From Fistulifera solaris (lineage: Eukaryota > Bacillariophyta > Bacillariophyceae > Naviculales > Stauroneidaceae): a stretch of DNA of 64,000 nt. The number at the start of each line of letters is the position of its first letter. Positions within the stretch are counted from its first letter, which is position 1. The position numbers and the translations under genes are program-made. The notes beneath the pieces were generated by a model. The model was given only the letters and a program-made list of their open reading frames with translations. It was not told the origin of the DNA and ran no database searches. Location of the stretch: positions 1,674,001 to 1,738,000 of the forward strand of contig AP026164.1 of the NCBI GenBank assembly GCA_030295235.1, read 5' to 3'. Shown here piece after piece: positions 13,445 to 24,597 of the stretch.

Positions 13445-16400
13445 ATGAATTCGGCTATCCTCCGCAGTGCTCGGAATGCTATCTTTTTCCGAAAACCGAA
13501 CCTTCGGACCGGAAGGGCCGCTTTCATGAGCACCCACAGTGGTGATGATGCCAAGAGACCGGAAGCTGTTGCCATGCTTCATCTAGAAGATGGTACGACC
13601 TTGGTCGGAAAGTCGTTTGGGTGCCACACCTCGGTGGAGGGTGAAGTAAGTACAGACGAGTCGAAAAGATACTACTACGTGGTCGTCGATTGTGATATCT
13701 CATGAGAATATCTTTTTTTTCACAGGTCGTCTTCACGACGGGTATGGTTGGATACCCCGAAAGTTTGACGGATCCGTCCTATGAAGGCCAGATTCTTACC
13801 TTGACGCAACCTATGGTTGGTAACTATGGGGTCCCCGACCGCAAGAAGCTAGACGAATACGGTCTACCCGCTGACTTTGAATCAAATCGCATTCATGCCA
13901 CTGGTTTGATTGTGCAGAACTACAGTCATCACTACTCTCACTGGAAGGCTGCGAGCAGTCTCGGTGACTGGCTCAAGGAAGAAGGCGTTCCCGGTCTTTG
14001 TGACATTGATACGCGTATGTTGACCAAGAAAATCCGAGAAAAAGGTGCCATGTTGGGTCGCATTGAAGTCGATCTCAACGCACCGGTTCCGGACTTTTCC
14101 AAAATGGTAGATCCCAACAAGCGCCATTTGGTGGGTGAAGTCAGTGTCAAGGAACCAACAGTTTACGGAAAGGGAAACCCCACCAAGGTCATTGCCGTTG
14201 ACTGTGGTATGAAATACAGCATCATTCGTCAGTTGGTCAAGCGTGGTGTCGAGTTGACTGTCGTTCCGTGGAACTACCCCTTCGCCGCTGACATGCATAA
14301 GTATGATGGTCTTTTCCTTAGCAACGGGCCCGGTGACCCGAACATGTGTATGGAGACTGTCAAAGAACTGGAAAAAGTCATCACTTGTCCGGAAGACCAA
14401 ATCAAGCCCATCTACGGTATTTGCATGGGAAACCAGTTGATTGGTCTCGCTGCTGGGGGCAAAGCCGTCAAGCTTCCGTTTGGAAACCGTGGACAAAATC
14501 AGCCAGTGTTGAATCACCAGACCGGAGAATGCTACATCACTCCGCAGAATCACGGTTACCACATCGATACGTCGACTCTCAAGCCGGGATGGAAGACATT
14601 GTTCACAAATGCCAACGATGGATCAAACGAGGGTATTGGTCATGAAACTCGTCCTTACTTTACCGCCCAATTCCACCCCGAGGCATCATCTGGTCCAACG
14701 GATACCGAGTTCATGTTCGACACATTCTTGGATGCATGCCGATCCAAGTTAAAAGATGGAAAGATCAAATTCCCGGACCGCAAACCTGCGCCTACTCCTC
14801 CCAAGGTGAAGAAGGTCTTGCTTTTGGGTTCGGGTGGCACAAGTATCGGACAAGCCGGAGAATTCGATTACTCGGGTGGCCAAGCCATCAAGGCTCTCAA
14901 GGAAGAAGGATGCGAGGTTGTTCTCATGAATCCTAACATCGCATCCGTGCAAACGAACACTGACGACAAATCTGCAAGCAAGGCTGATCATGTTTTCTTC
15001 CTTCCCGTGACTCCCGACTTTGTCGAAGAAGTCATCAAGAAAGAAAAAACCCGATGGTGTTGTTGTTTCCATGGGTGGGCAGACAGCGCTCAACTGCGCT
15101 GTTGAAATGTATCAAGCCGGCATTTTCCAGAAGTACGGTGTTCATGTCCTCGGTACACCCATTGAGAGTGTTATTAACACAGAGGATCGTCAGCTTTTCT
15201 CGGATCGTCTGAACGAGATCAACGAGAAAATTGCCGAGTCCTACACGGCAGATACCATTAATCAGGCAGTGGAACACGCCAGAAAGGTCGGATATCCTTG
15301 TATGATCCGTTCCGCCTTTGCTTTGGGTGGCTTGGGAAGTGGTATCTGTCAAGATGAGACCCACTTGAAGGATATGGCGCGTAAAGCTCTCTCGGTTTCC
15401 CCTCAAATTCTGGTCGAAAAGAGTATGAAAGGATGGAAGGAAGTTGAATACGAGGTAGTCCGCGATGTCTATGACAATTGCGTCACTGTGTGCAACATGG
15501 AAAACTTTGATCCGCTCGGTATTCATACAGGTGACAGCATCGTGATGGCGCCATCTCAAACGCTCAGTGATGAAGAGTATCATATGCTCCGAGAGACTGC
15601 CATCAAGGTCGTTCGTCACCTTGGTATTGTCGGAGAGTGCAACATCCAGTATGCCCTACATCCCGAATCGCTCGAGTATGCTATCATTGAGGTGAACGCT
15701 CGTCTCTCCCGTTCGTCGGCTCTTGCCTCGAAGGCGACTGGGTATCCTCTTGCCTTTGTCGCTGCCAAACTCTGCTTGGGTATCCCACTTACTGAGGTCA
15801 TTAACTCGGTTACGAAGAAAACACAAGCGGCTTTCGAACCTTCTTTGGACTACATTGTTACTAAGATTCCTCGCTGGGATATGTCCAAGTTCGAAGGAGT
15901 CAACCAAGAGATCGGTTCTGCTATGAAGAGTGTTGGTGAGGTCATGGGTATTGGTCGAACCATGGAAGAGTCTATTCAGAAAGCGCTCCGCATGGTTGAC
16001 CCTTCAAACCCAGGTTTTTCGATGAAGAATCGTTACGAAACGCTTTCTGAATTGAAGAGGGAACTTGCAGTTCCGACGGACAAACGAATTTGGGCTATTG
16101 CACAAGCACTGCATGAAAAGTCTTTGACTGTTTCCGAGATCCACGACATTACTAAGATTGACTTTTGGTTTCTTCGACGACTTGAAGATATTGTGAAGGC
16201 ATGGGATGAAATGGAGACTGTCACTGTTGATGAATTAAGTGACGACCTCATGTTACACGCAAAGAAGATGGGTTATTCAGATCAGCAGATTGCCAACTGT
16301 CTGAAGGGCGCAACTACTGAAATGCAAGTGCGCCAGAAGCGTGAAGCGGCAGGAATTGTTCCTTTCACCAAGCAAATCGATACTCTTGCTGCAGAATACC

Positions 16401-18079
16401 CAGCTGAAACAAACTATCTGTACATGACGTACCACGGCTCGGAAAACGATGTGGAATCTCAAAATGGGGGTATTGCTGTTCTAGGGAAGCGGATGCTATC
16501 GCATTGGATCGTCCATTGAATTTGATTGGTGCGGAGTCAGCGCCATCCGAACTCTTCGTAAAATGGGATACAAGTCAACGATGATCAATTACAACCCCGA
16601 AACGGTCTCAACCGATTATGACGAATGCGATCGTCTCTACTTTGAAGAACTCAGCGTCGAGCGTGTGATGGATATTTACAACCGTGACAAAACTGAAGGT
16701 GTCGTTGTCAGTGTTGGTGGTCAGATTCCTAACGGTATCGCGCTAAACTTGGACAAGAACGGAGTAAAGATCTTGGGCACACCAGCCGCCATGATTGATA
16801 ATGCAGAAGATCGCTTTAAATTCTCAGACATGATCGACGAGATTGGTGTGCAGCAGCCTGCGTGGCGAGAGCTCACTAGCACGCAAAGTGCTATTGATTT
16901 CGCAAGCAAAGTTGGATACCCAGTTTTGGTGAGACCATCATACGTTTTAAGTGGAGCGGCGATGAATGTTGCTTACTCCGACGAGCAGCTCCGCTCTTGC
17001 CTCAATGAAGCCGCCGAAGTCTCTCAAGAGCACCCTGTTGTTATCTCTGATTTCATCCAAGGAGCGACTGAGATTGAGATGGATGGTGTTGGAAAAGATG
17101 GCGAGTTGATTGCTGCTGCTATTCACGAGCACATCGAAAATGCTGGTGTTCACTCTGGTGATGCTACCCTGGTTCTTCCTCCACACACACTCTCTGCGTA
17201 CACTAAGGAACGTGTCCGCGACGCAGCTCGTAAGATTGTAAAGCGTCTGAACATTACTGGTCCTGTCAATATCCAATTCGTGGCCAAAGGAACCGATGTC
17301 ATGTGCATTGAATGCAACGTGCGTGCTTCTCGATCATTCCCCTTCGTTTCGAAGACTATGGGTGTTGATTTTATTGAAGCTGCTACCAAAGCGATCGTCG
17401 GTGTTGACACTTCTGATATGAATCTTCCGACTTTGGATACTCGTGATAGACCTAATGGTTATGTTGGTGTCAAGGCCCCGATGTTTTCTTTTGCACGTCT
17501 CCGTGGATCTGATCCGGTTCTTGGTGTAGAAATGGCTTCGACTGGTGAAGTAGCCTGCTTCGGCGCAAATAAGGAGGAAGCGTTTTTGAAGGCCCTCCTC
17601 TCGACTGGCTTCAAACTGCCCAAAAGAACATTCTGGTTTCTGTCCAGGAAGATCTACAAGATGAGTTCACACATTGCGCCTGGCAGCTCCACGAGCTCGG
17701 CTACAATTTGTACGCTACGCGGGGCACTGCTGCTGTTTTGGAAAAAAATCGTGTCCCCTGCACCGCTGTGCCCTACCCTACCGAAGAAAGTGACGAGGCC
17801 AATGCAGCCGAACTTATCAAGAATGGAACGATCAATCTTGTCATCAACGTGCCTTCGCAGAACTCAAAGCGCCTTGAAGATAACTTCCTCATGCGCCGAA
17901 CAGCTATGGACTTCGGAGCACCTCTTTTAACAAACATGAATTTGGTGAAGATGTTTACAGATTCGATGTACAAGTACAGGAAGGAGGGCATGGCCGGGTT
18001 GGAGCCAAAGACATTATTCGAGCACTACCAAGCCGAATCAGATGCAGACGCATGGACTAGTCCATCAGAGTTCCATTAA
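13445..18079 (+). CDS. CPS: Carbamoyl-phosphate synthase, fused GATase and synthase, mitochondrial (three frame breaks)
   Basis: Exon 1 (13445-13645) has an Arg/Ala-rich presequence; an 80-bp intron follows, and exon 2 runs from 13726 to 18079. About 1,517 residues are expected. Order: small-subunit domain, glutaminase domain with the nucleophile Cys in YGICMGNQL and FHPEASSGP, two ATP-grasp halves ([53 protein letters not shown]), and a C-terminal MGS-like regulatory domain ([20 protein letters not shown]). It makes carbamoyl phosphate; the mitochondrial form feeds the diatom ornithine-urea cycle. Breaks lie at homopolymers 15044-15049 (A), 16484-16486 (G) and 17622-17625 (A); on both sides the protein stays conserved, so sequencing error is the likely cause. 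Confidence 0.93.
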
Positions 18080-18255
18080 GGAAGTCCTTTCGTATTTCTT
18101 AGCAAAAAAATGACTTTTAATTTATTGATTGATATCCAAGCTTTATTTTTTTAGACGCTAATTGCAAAACTACTGCAGGTTACAGAAGCACGCCAGACGT
18201 ACCCGCAAAGAATAATAAAACAAACTCTCCATTCAATACATCACAACAACATCAA

Positions 18256-19908
18256 TTAATCAAAGCCCAGTGCCTCCAGAGTCGCTACAAGAGCGATGCT
18301 CAGTGGAAAGACCGCCCCAATAAGCAGACCCCTACCCGTAGAAAGAATTTTGTTTCGAACGAGAAATCCCACCAGGAATTCGACGAGGATAATTGCAATT
18401 GTTTCTGCGGTATATTGCCATGCCAGACCGCGGAAGAAAATGAGGCCCATGAAGATCGACAAACAGAAAGTGTTATTCGTGCTGGCTGCGCCGACTAACG
18501 CAGACAATGAAACTTGGATAGTCTTCGATGTTTTCTTTGATGCGTAGTATTGGCTCGATATGACTTCACTAGCATTGCTTGCCAAAGGAGCCAAAATGAA
18601 TGACACATAGAACGGGCTCAAATTGGCTCTGACCGCAATTTCTTGCATGACGTCGACCATAGGATCTGAAAACAAGACAACAAGAGTTGTTCCGAGGGCA
18701 AGCATGGTGAAGGCCCTTTGCTTAATAGCGACCTGTTGCTGCTCAGGAGGTAATGCTGATAGATCCTCGGGAATTTCTTCTTCTTCGATTTCAGCAAATG
18801 CTGCGTCAGCTATGACGGCACGCGTATTGTTGTGACTCGGGGCATCCGCCATCTTTTCTTTGGCTACTTGAATCTTGATGAGCGCATAAGCTAAACCAAT
18901 GAATTCGTCCAAGTCGATGGTACCTGACTTGTCGGAGTCGAATTTGCTAAAGAGATCTTTCATTTCTTCTTCCGATATAGCTTCATGAAAATCACGGAAA
19001 AACATGAACGATTCACCTTCATCCAGATGACCATTTGCATCTTCATCATATGTCATGAAAGCATCCGCCAATATTTCCTTCAAATACGAGAAAACCGCGG
19101 GAGGAGGTCGTCGCGGATCCACTTCGAGAATCGATTGGTACTCGGACGACGACACGCCAGTTCCCATTTGCTCTTCGACGTGTTGAACGTGCGAAGCTAC
19201 AGCTCCAGAAAGACTAACCTTTCCTTTTTGCAACAGCTTTCGCACCACAGCCATACGCTTTCCACGATCTTGCCCTTCCTGAGACATTTGAAGCTGAAGT
19301 CTCATGTAAAAGAAGAGACCAATCAAACAAATACAAAATGCAGCAGCAGCCCACCAGTGCTCTCCGGCAGCAACTTCCTCGGAAGGGCCATGTAGGTACA
19401 ACGCAGGGACCTGAATGAGAAAGTATGGAATTGTAGTAGCCATCATGATGGCTCCACTCTGATGAATAGGGTCTGATACAGCAACGCCAGTCTTCGTGAG
19501 CGTGGCCCACATGGAGGACTTGTCGGTGAGCTTGGGTCTTCCGAGATAATTTGCTTTATCCCCATCTAATAAATCTACTTTTCCGCGCCAAGCCGACAAG
19601 GCCAATGGAACAGTCAAAAGCATAATGGTAGAACCCGCCAACGCACCGACACCCACGGAAAGCGATTCTTGTGCATCCTCCAGACTACCCAAGCCCGAAA
19701 ACAGGATGATGGCACCGTCCGGCACAGCTCCTAAGAGCGGGAGGACGACTCCACCAACCAAACCTGCTAAACTAGGGACAAGTAAAAGCAGCTCGCTACC
19801 CTCTCCAATTAGATTGGATGCATAGTAGAGCACGTATCCATAGGATAGAAACAACCAGAGAAGACCCGTGAGGCCAACTTCCGATGGTTCAATCGTTGGT
19901 CCTATCAT
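18256..19908 (-). CDS. EF-hand cation/Ca2+ exchanger (NCL-like)
   Basis: An intact 550-aa frame. Five or so membrane segments with an alpha-repeat (LLGAVPDGAIILFSGLG) form the first half. A cytosolic loop follows with two EF-hands (DEDANGHLDEGE at ~residue 285; DSDKSGTIDLDE at ~325). The second half of membrane segments has the matching alpha-repeat LAPLASNASEVISSQYY. This layout is that of plant NCL / EF-CAX proteins: an Na+/Ca2+-exchanger-like antiporter whose loop senses Ca2+. There is no long signal peptide; the membrane it occupies (plasma or vacuole) cannot be told. The start is ATG 19908. The 3' end converges on CPSase, 176 bp apart. Confidence 0.85.
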   Translation of the reverse strand: MIGPTIEPSEVGLTGLLWLFLSYGYVLYYASNLIGEGSELLLLVPSLAGLVGGVVLPLLGAVPDGAIILFSGLGSLEDAQESLSVGVGALAGSTIMLLTVPLALSAWRGKVDLLDGDKANYLGRPKLTDKSSMWATLTKTGVAVSDPIHQSGAIMMATTIPYFLIQVPALYLHGPSEEVAAGEHWWAAAAFCICLIGLFFYMRLQLQMSQEGQDRGKRMAVVRKLLQKGKVSLSGAVASHVQHVEEQMGTGVSSSEYQSILEVDPRRPPPAVFSYLKEILADAFMTYDEDANGHLDEGESFMFFRDFHEAISEEEMKDLFSKFDSDKSGTIDLDEFIGLAYALIKIQVAKEKMADAPSHNNTRAVIADAAFAEIEEEEIPEDLSALPPEQQQVAIKQRAFTMLALGTTLVVLFSDPMVDVMQEIAVRANLSPFYVSFILAPLASNASEVISSQYYASKKTSKTIQVSLSALVGAASTNNTFCLSIFMGLIFFRGLAWQYTAETIAIILVEFLVGFLVRNKILSTGRGLLIGAVFPLSIALVATLEALGFD

Positions 19909-20914
19909 GTTGAAAGAAGAATGCAGGTGCTAACAGCCGTATTCAGTAAGACTTTCGAAGTAATTGCTTTATTTGAACTAGCGATGCAAAGAAAGGCGAG
20001 GATTGCTGCAAGCATTTGCATAACAATAGGCATGTGAGAAGTGAGAAGTCATTATATTTCGGTCGTAAGTCTTGACAGATGCCGAAGCCAAGGCGAGATC
20101 TTTGAGACATCACACGACGTTGTCTCACCGTTGTCTGATCCTTAATTGTTTGCACCAAGTGTGACGATTGACGATTGACGATAGAGGTCGGCTCGCTTTT
20201 TATCACGACTGGTTCCGAGTCCTGAGTCAAGACTTTTGACGTTTGATGACTACATCGTATGTTGATTTGTTACCATGTGACCGGGACCGATGCGCGGAGA
20301 AACGGGCATGGGCAAAATTCGCAAGTTCGCTGCCACGATCCAAGGACCCAGATCCGAGGTATTGTGACCACGAGACACGTGACCCAAATTTAGATCCGCG
20401 TCATCAGTCATCGGACTTTCTTGTCCCGGTTTTGGATCACCTCAAAAGACTGATTGAGAAAGTATTGAAGTTCGTAATTATAAGCTTAAATGTACTTCGG
20501 AATGACACACCATGTCCACGTTCTGTTATTGGCGCAATTGTGCCAAGTGCCGCGATGCGAAGACAGAAAAAGGCCGCGCCGTCGAGCTCTCGCGCAATGT
20601 CGATCCACGATCTCGGGACTCGGAACCACCACTCAAAGTACTTCTACCAACAGACTAAGTTTACAGCAGACGTGGATTAGATCCTGTCACGTTTGCTCTC
20701 CGGCGAAATTTCGTTCCCTAACCTACATTCCAGATGATAATAGAAAGAAAAAGTGGAAACAAAGAACGCGGCTTCTCCGCTCTCCGCTGCTACTGCCAGC
20801 AGCGTGTTTCGTGGCGAAAACTGCAACTTTCAGCCATTAAAAACCTCAAGCAGTCTTTGATCATTCCATTGTTTGTTAAAAGAAGCCTTCGTATATAAAG
20901 CTCAGACTCTCAAC
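19909..20914. other. Intergenic, no gene seen
   Basis: About 1 kb between divergent genes (exchanger and cyclin). Open frames up to 145 codons on the plus strand (20243-20680) resemble no protein I know and lack a clean start context. It probably holds both promoters. Confidence 0.45.
20890..20899 (+). promoter_or_regulatory. TATA-like box before the cyclin gene
   Basis: The sequence CGTATATAAAGC lies 16-25 bp before the cyclin ATG at 20915. It has the shape of a TATA box, but it is very close to the start codon, so the leader would be extremely short if it were used. Confidence 0.3.
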
Positions 20915-21820
20915 ATGGATCAATCACTTGAAACTATCGCTACTATGCGCTTTCAAGAAAGCTCTGCTTACGTTAAGACGGACTGGATGTCTATGATACC
21001 TCTCCACCCGCAGTCCGCTACCGTCGTCGACATGGACTGCCGCAGTAAGATGTGTGCCTGGTTCGTTCAAGTGGTAGACTTTTGCAAGTTTAGACGCGAG
21101 ACCGTCGAAATCGCGCTCTCTTATCTGGATCGTTTCTTGCTCTCACCGCAAGGCGCCGATGCCCGAATTGATCGATCTTTGTATCAGCTTGCTAGCATGA
21201 CAGCCCTGTACACGGCCGTGAAGATCCACGAAGCCGAAGCCATGGATCCGAACCTTGTTTCGAAGCTGAGTCGGGGTGCCTACGCACCCTGTGAAATTGA
21301 AGAAATGGAGCGAACTTTGTTGACAGGTCTGCAATGGAGGGTCAACCCTCCCACCACCATGTCGTTTGTTCGCGAGCTCATGAACCTCATTCCTCAAGAA
21401 GAAATGGATCTGGAGACAAGGAATGCCCTCCTGGATGTCACAAAGTTCCAAATTGAGCTCACGGTGGGTCGCGGGGAACTGTTTTTGGCGCCGGCTTCCC
21501 TCGTGGCTTTGGCTGCTCTCCAGAACTCGCTTTCGAGTCTTCCGATCGACGACCAGCTTTCGGACTACATCTCCTATGTATTCTACAATGCTTTGCAGTG
21601 GAATATAAGCAATGCTGTTGTCATGAATGTACAGAACCTTATGTTTGAAGCCGTCACTCAATCTTCCAACGATCCAGCCATTTTACGCCCTTGTGAAAGG
21701 AATCACCAAACGAACAAGGGCGAATGCCGGTCACCCCTGATCAATCACCGCGTTCTATCTCTGCTATGTAGATGCGATGCTGTTAACAACACGCCTGTAA
21801 ATTTGCGACAAAAGAGATGA
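20915..21820 (+). CDS. Cyclin, diatom-specific type
   Basis: An intact frame of 301 aa from the first ATG. The N-terminal cyclin box is clear: CRSKMCAWFVQVVDFCKF (the MR-WL-like helix), ALSYLDRFLL, LYQLASMTALYTAVKIHE, and LTGLQWRVNPPTTMSFV. The second cyclin fold is short and diverged (PASLVALAALQNSL). Diatoms have an expanded set of such short cyclins (dsCYC), many controlled by light or nutrients; which member this is I cannot say. It would activate a cyclin-dependent kinase in the nucleus. No destruction box was recognised. Confidence 0.8.
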   Translation: MDQSLETIATMRFQESSAYVKTDWMSMIPLHPQSATVVDMDCRSKMCAWFVQVVDFCKFRRETVEIALSYLDRFLLSPQGADARIDRSLYQLASMTALYTAVKIHEAEAMDPNLVSKLSRGAYAPCEIEEMERTLLTGLQWRVNPPTTMSFVRELMNLIPQEEMDLETRNALLDVTKFQIELTVGRGELFLAPASLVALAALQNSLSSLPIDDQLSDYISYVFYNALQWNISNAVVMNVQNLMFEAVTQSSNDPAILRPCERNHQTNKGECRSPLINHRVLSLLCRCDAVNNTPVNLRQKR

Positions 21821-22527
21821 TCTTTATCTGCACAGTAGCTTTCATAATAAATCTAATTGTATAATTTGCATTTATCTTTATCATGTCTATAGTTTTCATA
21901 GCTTGATTTATCCTGGTGTTCTAACTAGCCAACAAGGAACTGGGAGTCCTAGTAAGCTAGGACTTTAAAAGCTTCTTCGCGAGGATACGTTCCTGACACT
22001 ATCATTATCGTTGTCTTGTTTATTCTTTCATCGTCATGGATTCTTGTTCCATCTCGTGATCTACGAATTGCGAACCCACCAAGCAAACACGAATTATGGA
22101 AGATACGCAAGACGATCTTTGCCTTCGCCACGGTTTGCCCTATCCTGTAAAAAAGTAGAGAGCAATCACGAACGCCAGTTTCATTATAAGGAAGGCCAAG
22201 CATTGGGCCTGTTGCCTGTTTTCTTCCGCGAACTTGCTTGCTAGCTTCGTGTCTCTATTCCGTACGTCTTCGCCCGTTGCGACAGGGAATGGCGTTAAAA
22301 TTCTGCCTCGTCGTAGACGATACGTAGAATCTTGTACTGGGAGGCAGAATTTTAACGTCCCTCCCAGATCTTTCGCGCGCGGATGCGACGACCGCGACAA
22401 CAAAATCCGCCGTCATTGATGATGATGTTTCATCACAATGAAAGCGTTTGATTGCACTACTTTCACAAAACTTGTTTACAAAAAGCCATATTTCAGTCTA
22501 CTTCTAGCGATTGTTGTGAGAGAGAAG
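21821..22527. other. Intergenic with 65-bp palindromic repeat
   Basis: About 700 bp between the cyclin and the SF-assemblin-like gene. No convincing coding frame is present. It carries copy 1 of the 65-bp near-palindrome (22293-22357). Confidence 0.5.
22293..22357 (+). repeat. 65-bp palindromic repeat, copy 1
   Basis: Perfect 17-bp inverted arms CGTTAAAATTCTGCCTC (22293-22309) and its complement (22341-22357) flank a 31-bp centre that starts GTCGTAGACG. Two near-identical 65-bp copies occur at 30628-30692 (inverted) and 60683-60747. It lies 171 bp before the SF-assemblin-like start. It could be a miniature inverted-repeat transposon, a regulatory palindrome or a hairpin RNA. Confidence 0.85.
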
Positions 22528-23402
22528 ATGACTGCCCCCTCCCTCAGCACTTGCTTCTTCGTCTACAACACCGGAAAATCCGTCGCATGCCAACGCGGAC
22601 AGCCTTCCGCGGCAGCATGAGGCTGTTTCTCCTCAACACGACGTGGCTGATTTATCGACTCCGATTAAAACAATATTGAATGATTCACAAAGTGATGATC
22701 GAAATTTCTCCAATGTTCTAAAGGAGCGTATGAAACAGCGCAAAGAGAAAGAAGATGCGGCTCTGGCGCATTTGCGTGTGCAAGTGAAGCACTTGGAAGC
22801 AGCGTTAACAGCTGAAACAAAGCGTCGCGTGCAAGTTGTAAAAGAGGTACAAGAACAAGCAAAAGAAGCTGTAAGTCAAGTGACGGCCTTATGGAAGGAA
22901 TCTGTCGAAAAGAAGGAACGGAAATGAATCGACGACTGGCGTCTCTGGAAGAACGGATAGCCGAGTTGGAAGAGCATTGGAAGAGAGATGTCACTTCGAT
23001 TGAAAAGAATATTGATAGCAAAGCAAAACAATGGGAAAGTGCGTTAGGAGAGCTGCAGGCTCAAGCTGAAACAGAACGTAAATCGCGCTCGCGAAGGGAA
23101 GAACAATTTTTCAACAAATCAATGACGTATCCGAGAAGTACGAAAAATGTTGGAAGGAAGAGCGTCACCATCGGGTATCTGAAATTAGTAAACTTACAGA
23201 GCGCGTGAAAACGCAAGAAGACGTACGCGATGCTCAAGTCAAAGGATTGGAAGGACGGATTCAGAAGGCTCTCGATGATCTAAACAACGCCCTCGAAGTT
23301 GAGGTTAATGAACGTCAAACTCGAGATACAGAAATTGTGACAGCATTGAATAAGTACACCGAGCAAGTCCAGACGTCCTTGTCTTTCGTCTCTGGAATTT
23401 GA
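22528..23402 (+). CDS. SF-assemblin / beta-giardin-like coiled-coil protein (three frame breaks)
   Basis: Overlapping plus frames make one long coiled coil: MTAPPSALASSST at the start, KERMKQRKEKEDAALAHL, RRLASLEERIAELEEHWKRD, KSRSRREEQFF, RVKTQEDVRDAQVKGLEGRI and LNKYTEQVQTSLSFVS. A short Ser/Pro-rich head followed by heptad-rich helix with periodic Leu/Ile is the SF-assemblin plan. These proteins form striated fibres at basal bodies, or connect centrosome-like structures in apicomplexans. Breaks fall at homopolymers 22535-22539 (C5), 22915-22916 (GG) and 23107-23111 (T5). The 3' end is uncertain; another break at 23391-23393 could extend it. Family assignment is moderate, since coiled coils look alike. 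Confidence 0.6.
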
Positions 23403-23617
23403 AAGCGGCAGCCAAGGATCAGTGTCACATCCTTAAAATACAAGGACTTAATGATTTTTTGGCTGTTTACTTTCGAACTCGAAAACATTTTGTAATTTGA
23501 TGAAACATTTAGACCTATCCGCAACGAAAATTTTAACCATAACAATCTTGATGAGAAAAAGACAGCGGATGAACCTTTTGTGTCACGATTGTTACTTGAA
23601 AAAATTGCAACAATCCA

Positions 23618-24059
23618 TCAAAAGTCGGTGGCGCGGCCCTTCCGTTCCCAATCGCCGTATCGGGTTGGCTCTGGCAATCGACCCCCTCGACGCGGCCCGC
23701 CCCATTCCATGGTACGGAACTCAAAACTTTCATGCGGCTCTACAAACATTTTTTCCTTTTCCATTTCATCGTCATCGTCTTCCTTAATATCGCCACAGGC
23801 TTCGATTTTTAGAGTCTCGGGTTGCGCATCTAATAATCCATTGCCATAAGATCAGAAGTCAAACAAAGGCAGTATCTGAAGCGTTTTCTGTCACCTTACC
23901 TTTTGATGACGACCCCGCCACTTTGTTGAACACGATCGTCTTGTTATCAACGGAAGACAAGCTGCGAACCGACGAATGAATCGAATACACACGCGAGTAT
24001 GACGGGCTCCGTAAGATTGCAGCCTTTGAGAGGCGAGGCATCATGGTTGCACTACTCAT
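23618..24059 (-). CDS. SDHAF4: Succinate dehydrogenase assembly factor 4 (SDHAF4)
   Basis: Exon 1 is 23900-24059 and exon 2 is 23618-23829, split by a 70-bp GT-AG intron; phases match across K-D. The product is 123 aa. The first exon is a mitochondrial presequence (MSSATMMPRLSKAAILRS). The C-terminus contains WGGPRRGG and PEPTRYGDWERKGRATDF, the hallmark of the DUF1674/SDHAF4 family. SDHAF4 binds the flavinated SdhA subunit in the matrix and promotes assembly of complex II. An acidic linker (KEDDDDEMEKE) separates the two parts. It converges on the coiled-coil gene, with ~215 bp between stops. Neither exon is long, so it is easily missed. Confidence 0.88.
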
Positions 24060-24597
24060 TTCTTCAATCAAATGGTGAATTGTTATAAAATCAATATGAG
24101 TCTAACAAATACAAGACCTTTGTATAGATATAATGAAACACAATGATCGTGTATTGTGCTTGTCGTGCTTTGGTCGTTTTCGTCGCGGCGATTGCAATTC
24201 GGGACTGACATTCAAACAAGGAGTCGGAGCAAAACGTCGCCTACACTCTGTACTATAGTCAAATAGTATAGCGCAAGGCGTTCGTGGGTCGAGCGACCCA
24301 GTGTAACATATAACATATACTCCTTTGAGCGACCTGTGCTCTTGATGTTCAGCTAGTATGGAGAATCCCAGACACTAGGAATCCATGGAAAGTTTTCGCA
24401 GGCTACTGTCGAAGCAAAAGACGACGGGTCGCTTTGGTCGAGACTCACGGTAATAGCCGACAATTTGCCCTAAACTCCTTGAGATTCGATCAATCACCTG
24501 ACGACCTAGAAGAGGAACAACCTGACTGGATTGAACGTCTTGTTTATTTTCGATCACGGAAAGGTTCGCATTATCCAAAAGTGCATGTAGTTGAGTC
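24060..24597. other. Intergenic, small palindrome
   Basis: About 540 bp between SDHAF4 and DUF501. A 16-bp near-perfect palindrome, TGGGTCGAGCGACCCA, lies at 24285-24300. No coding frame is convincing. Confidence 0.45.

Noticed and set aside
20243-20840. Overlapping plus-strand open frames of 116-145 codons before the cyclin gene
   Set aside because: No similarity to known proteins, high Arg/Pro/Ser content typical of chance frames, and two frames overlap without support for either.
23497-23849. Plus-strand open frames after the coiled-coil gene
   Set aside because: They lie largely opposite the SDHAF4 exon 2, whose minus-strand sequence matches a known family.
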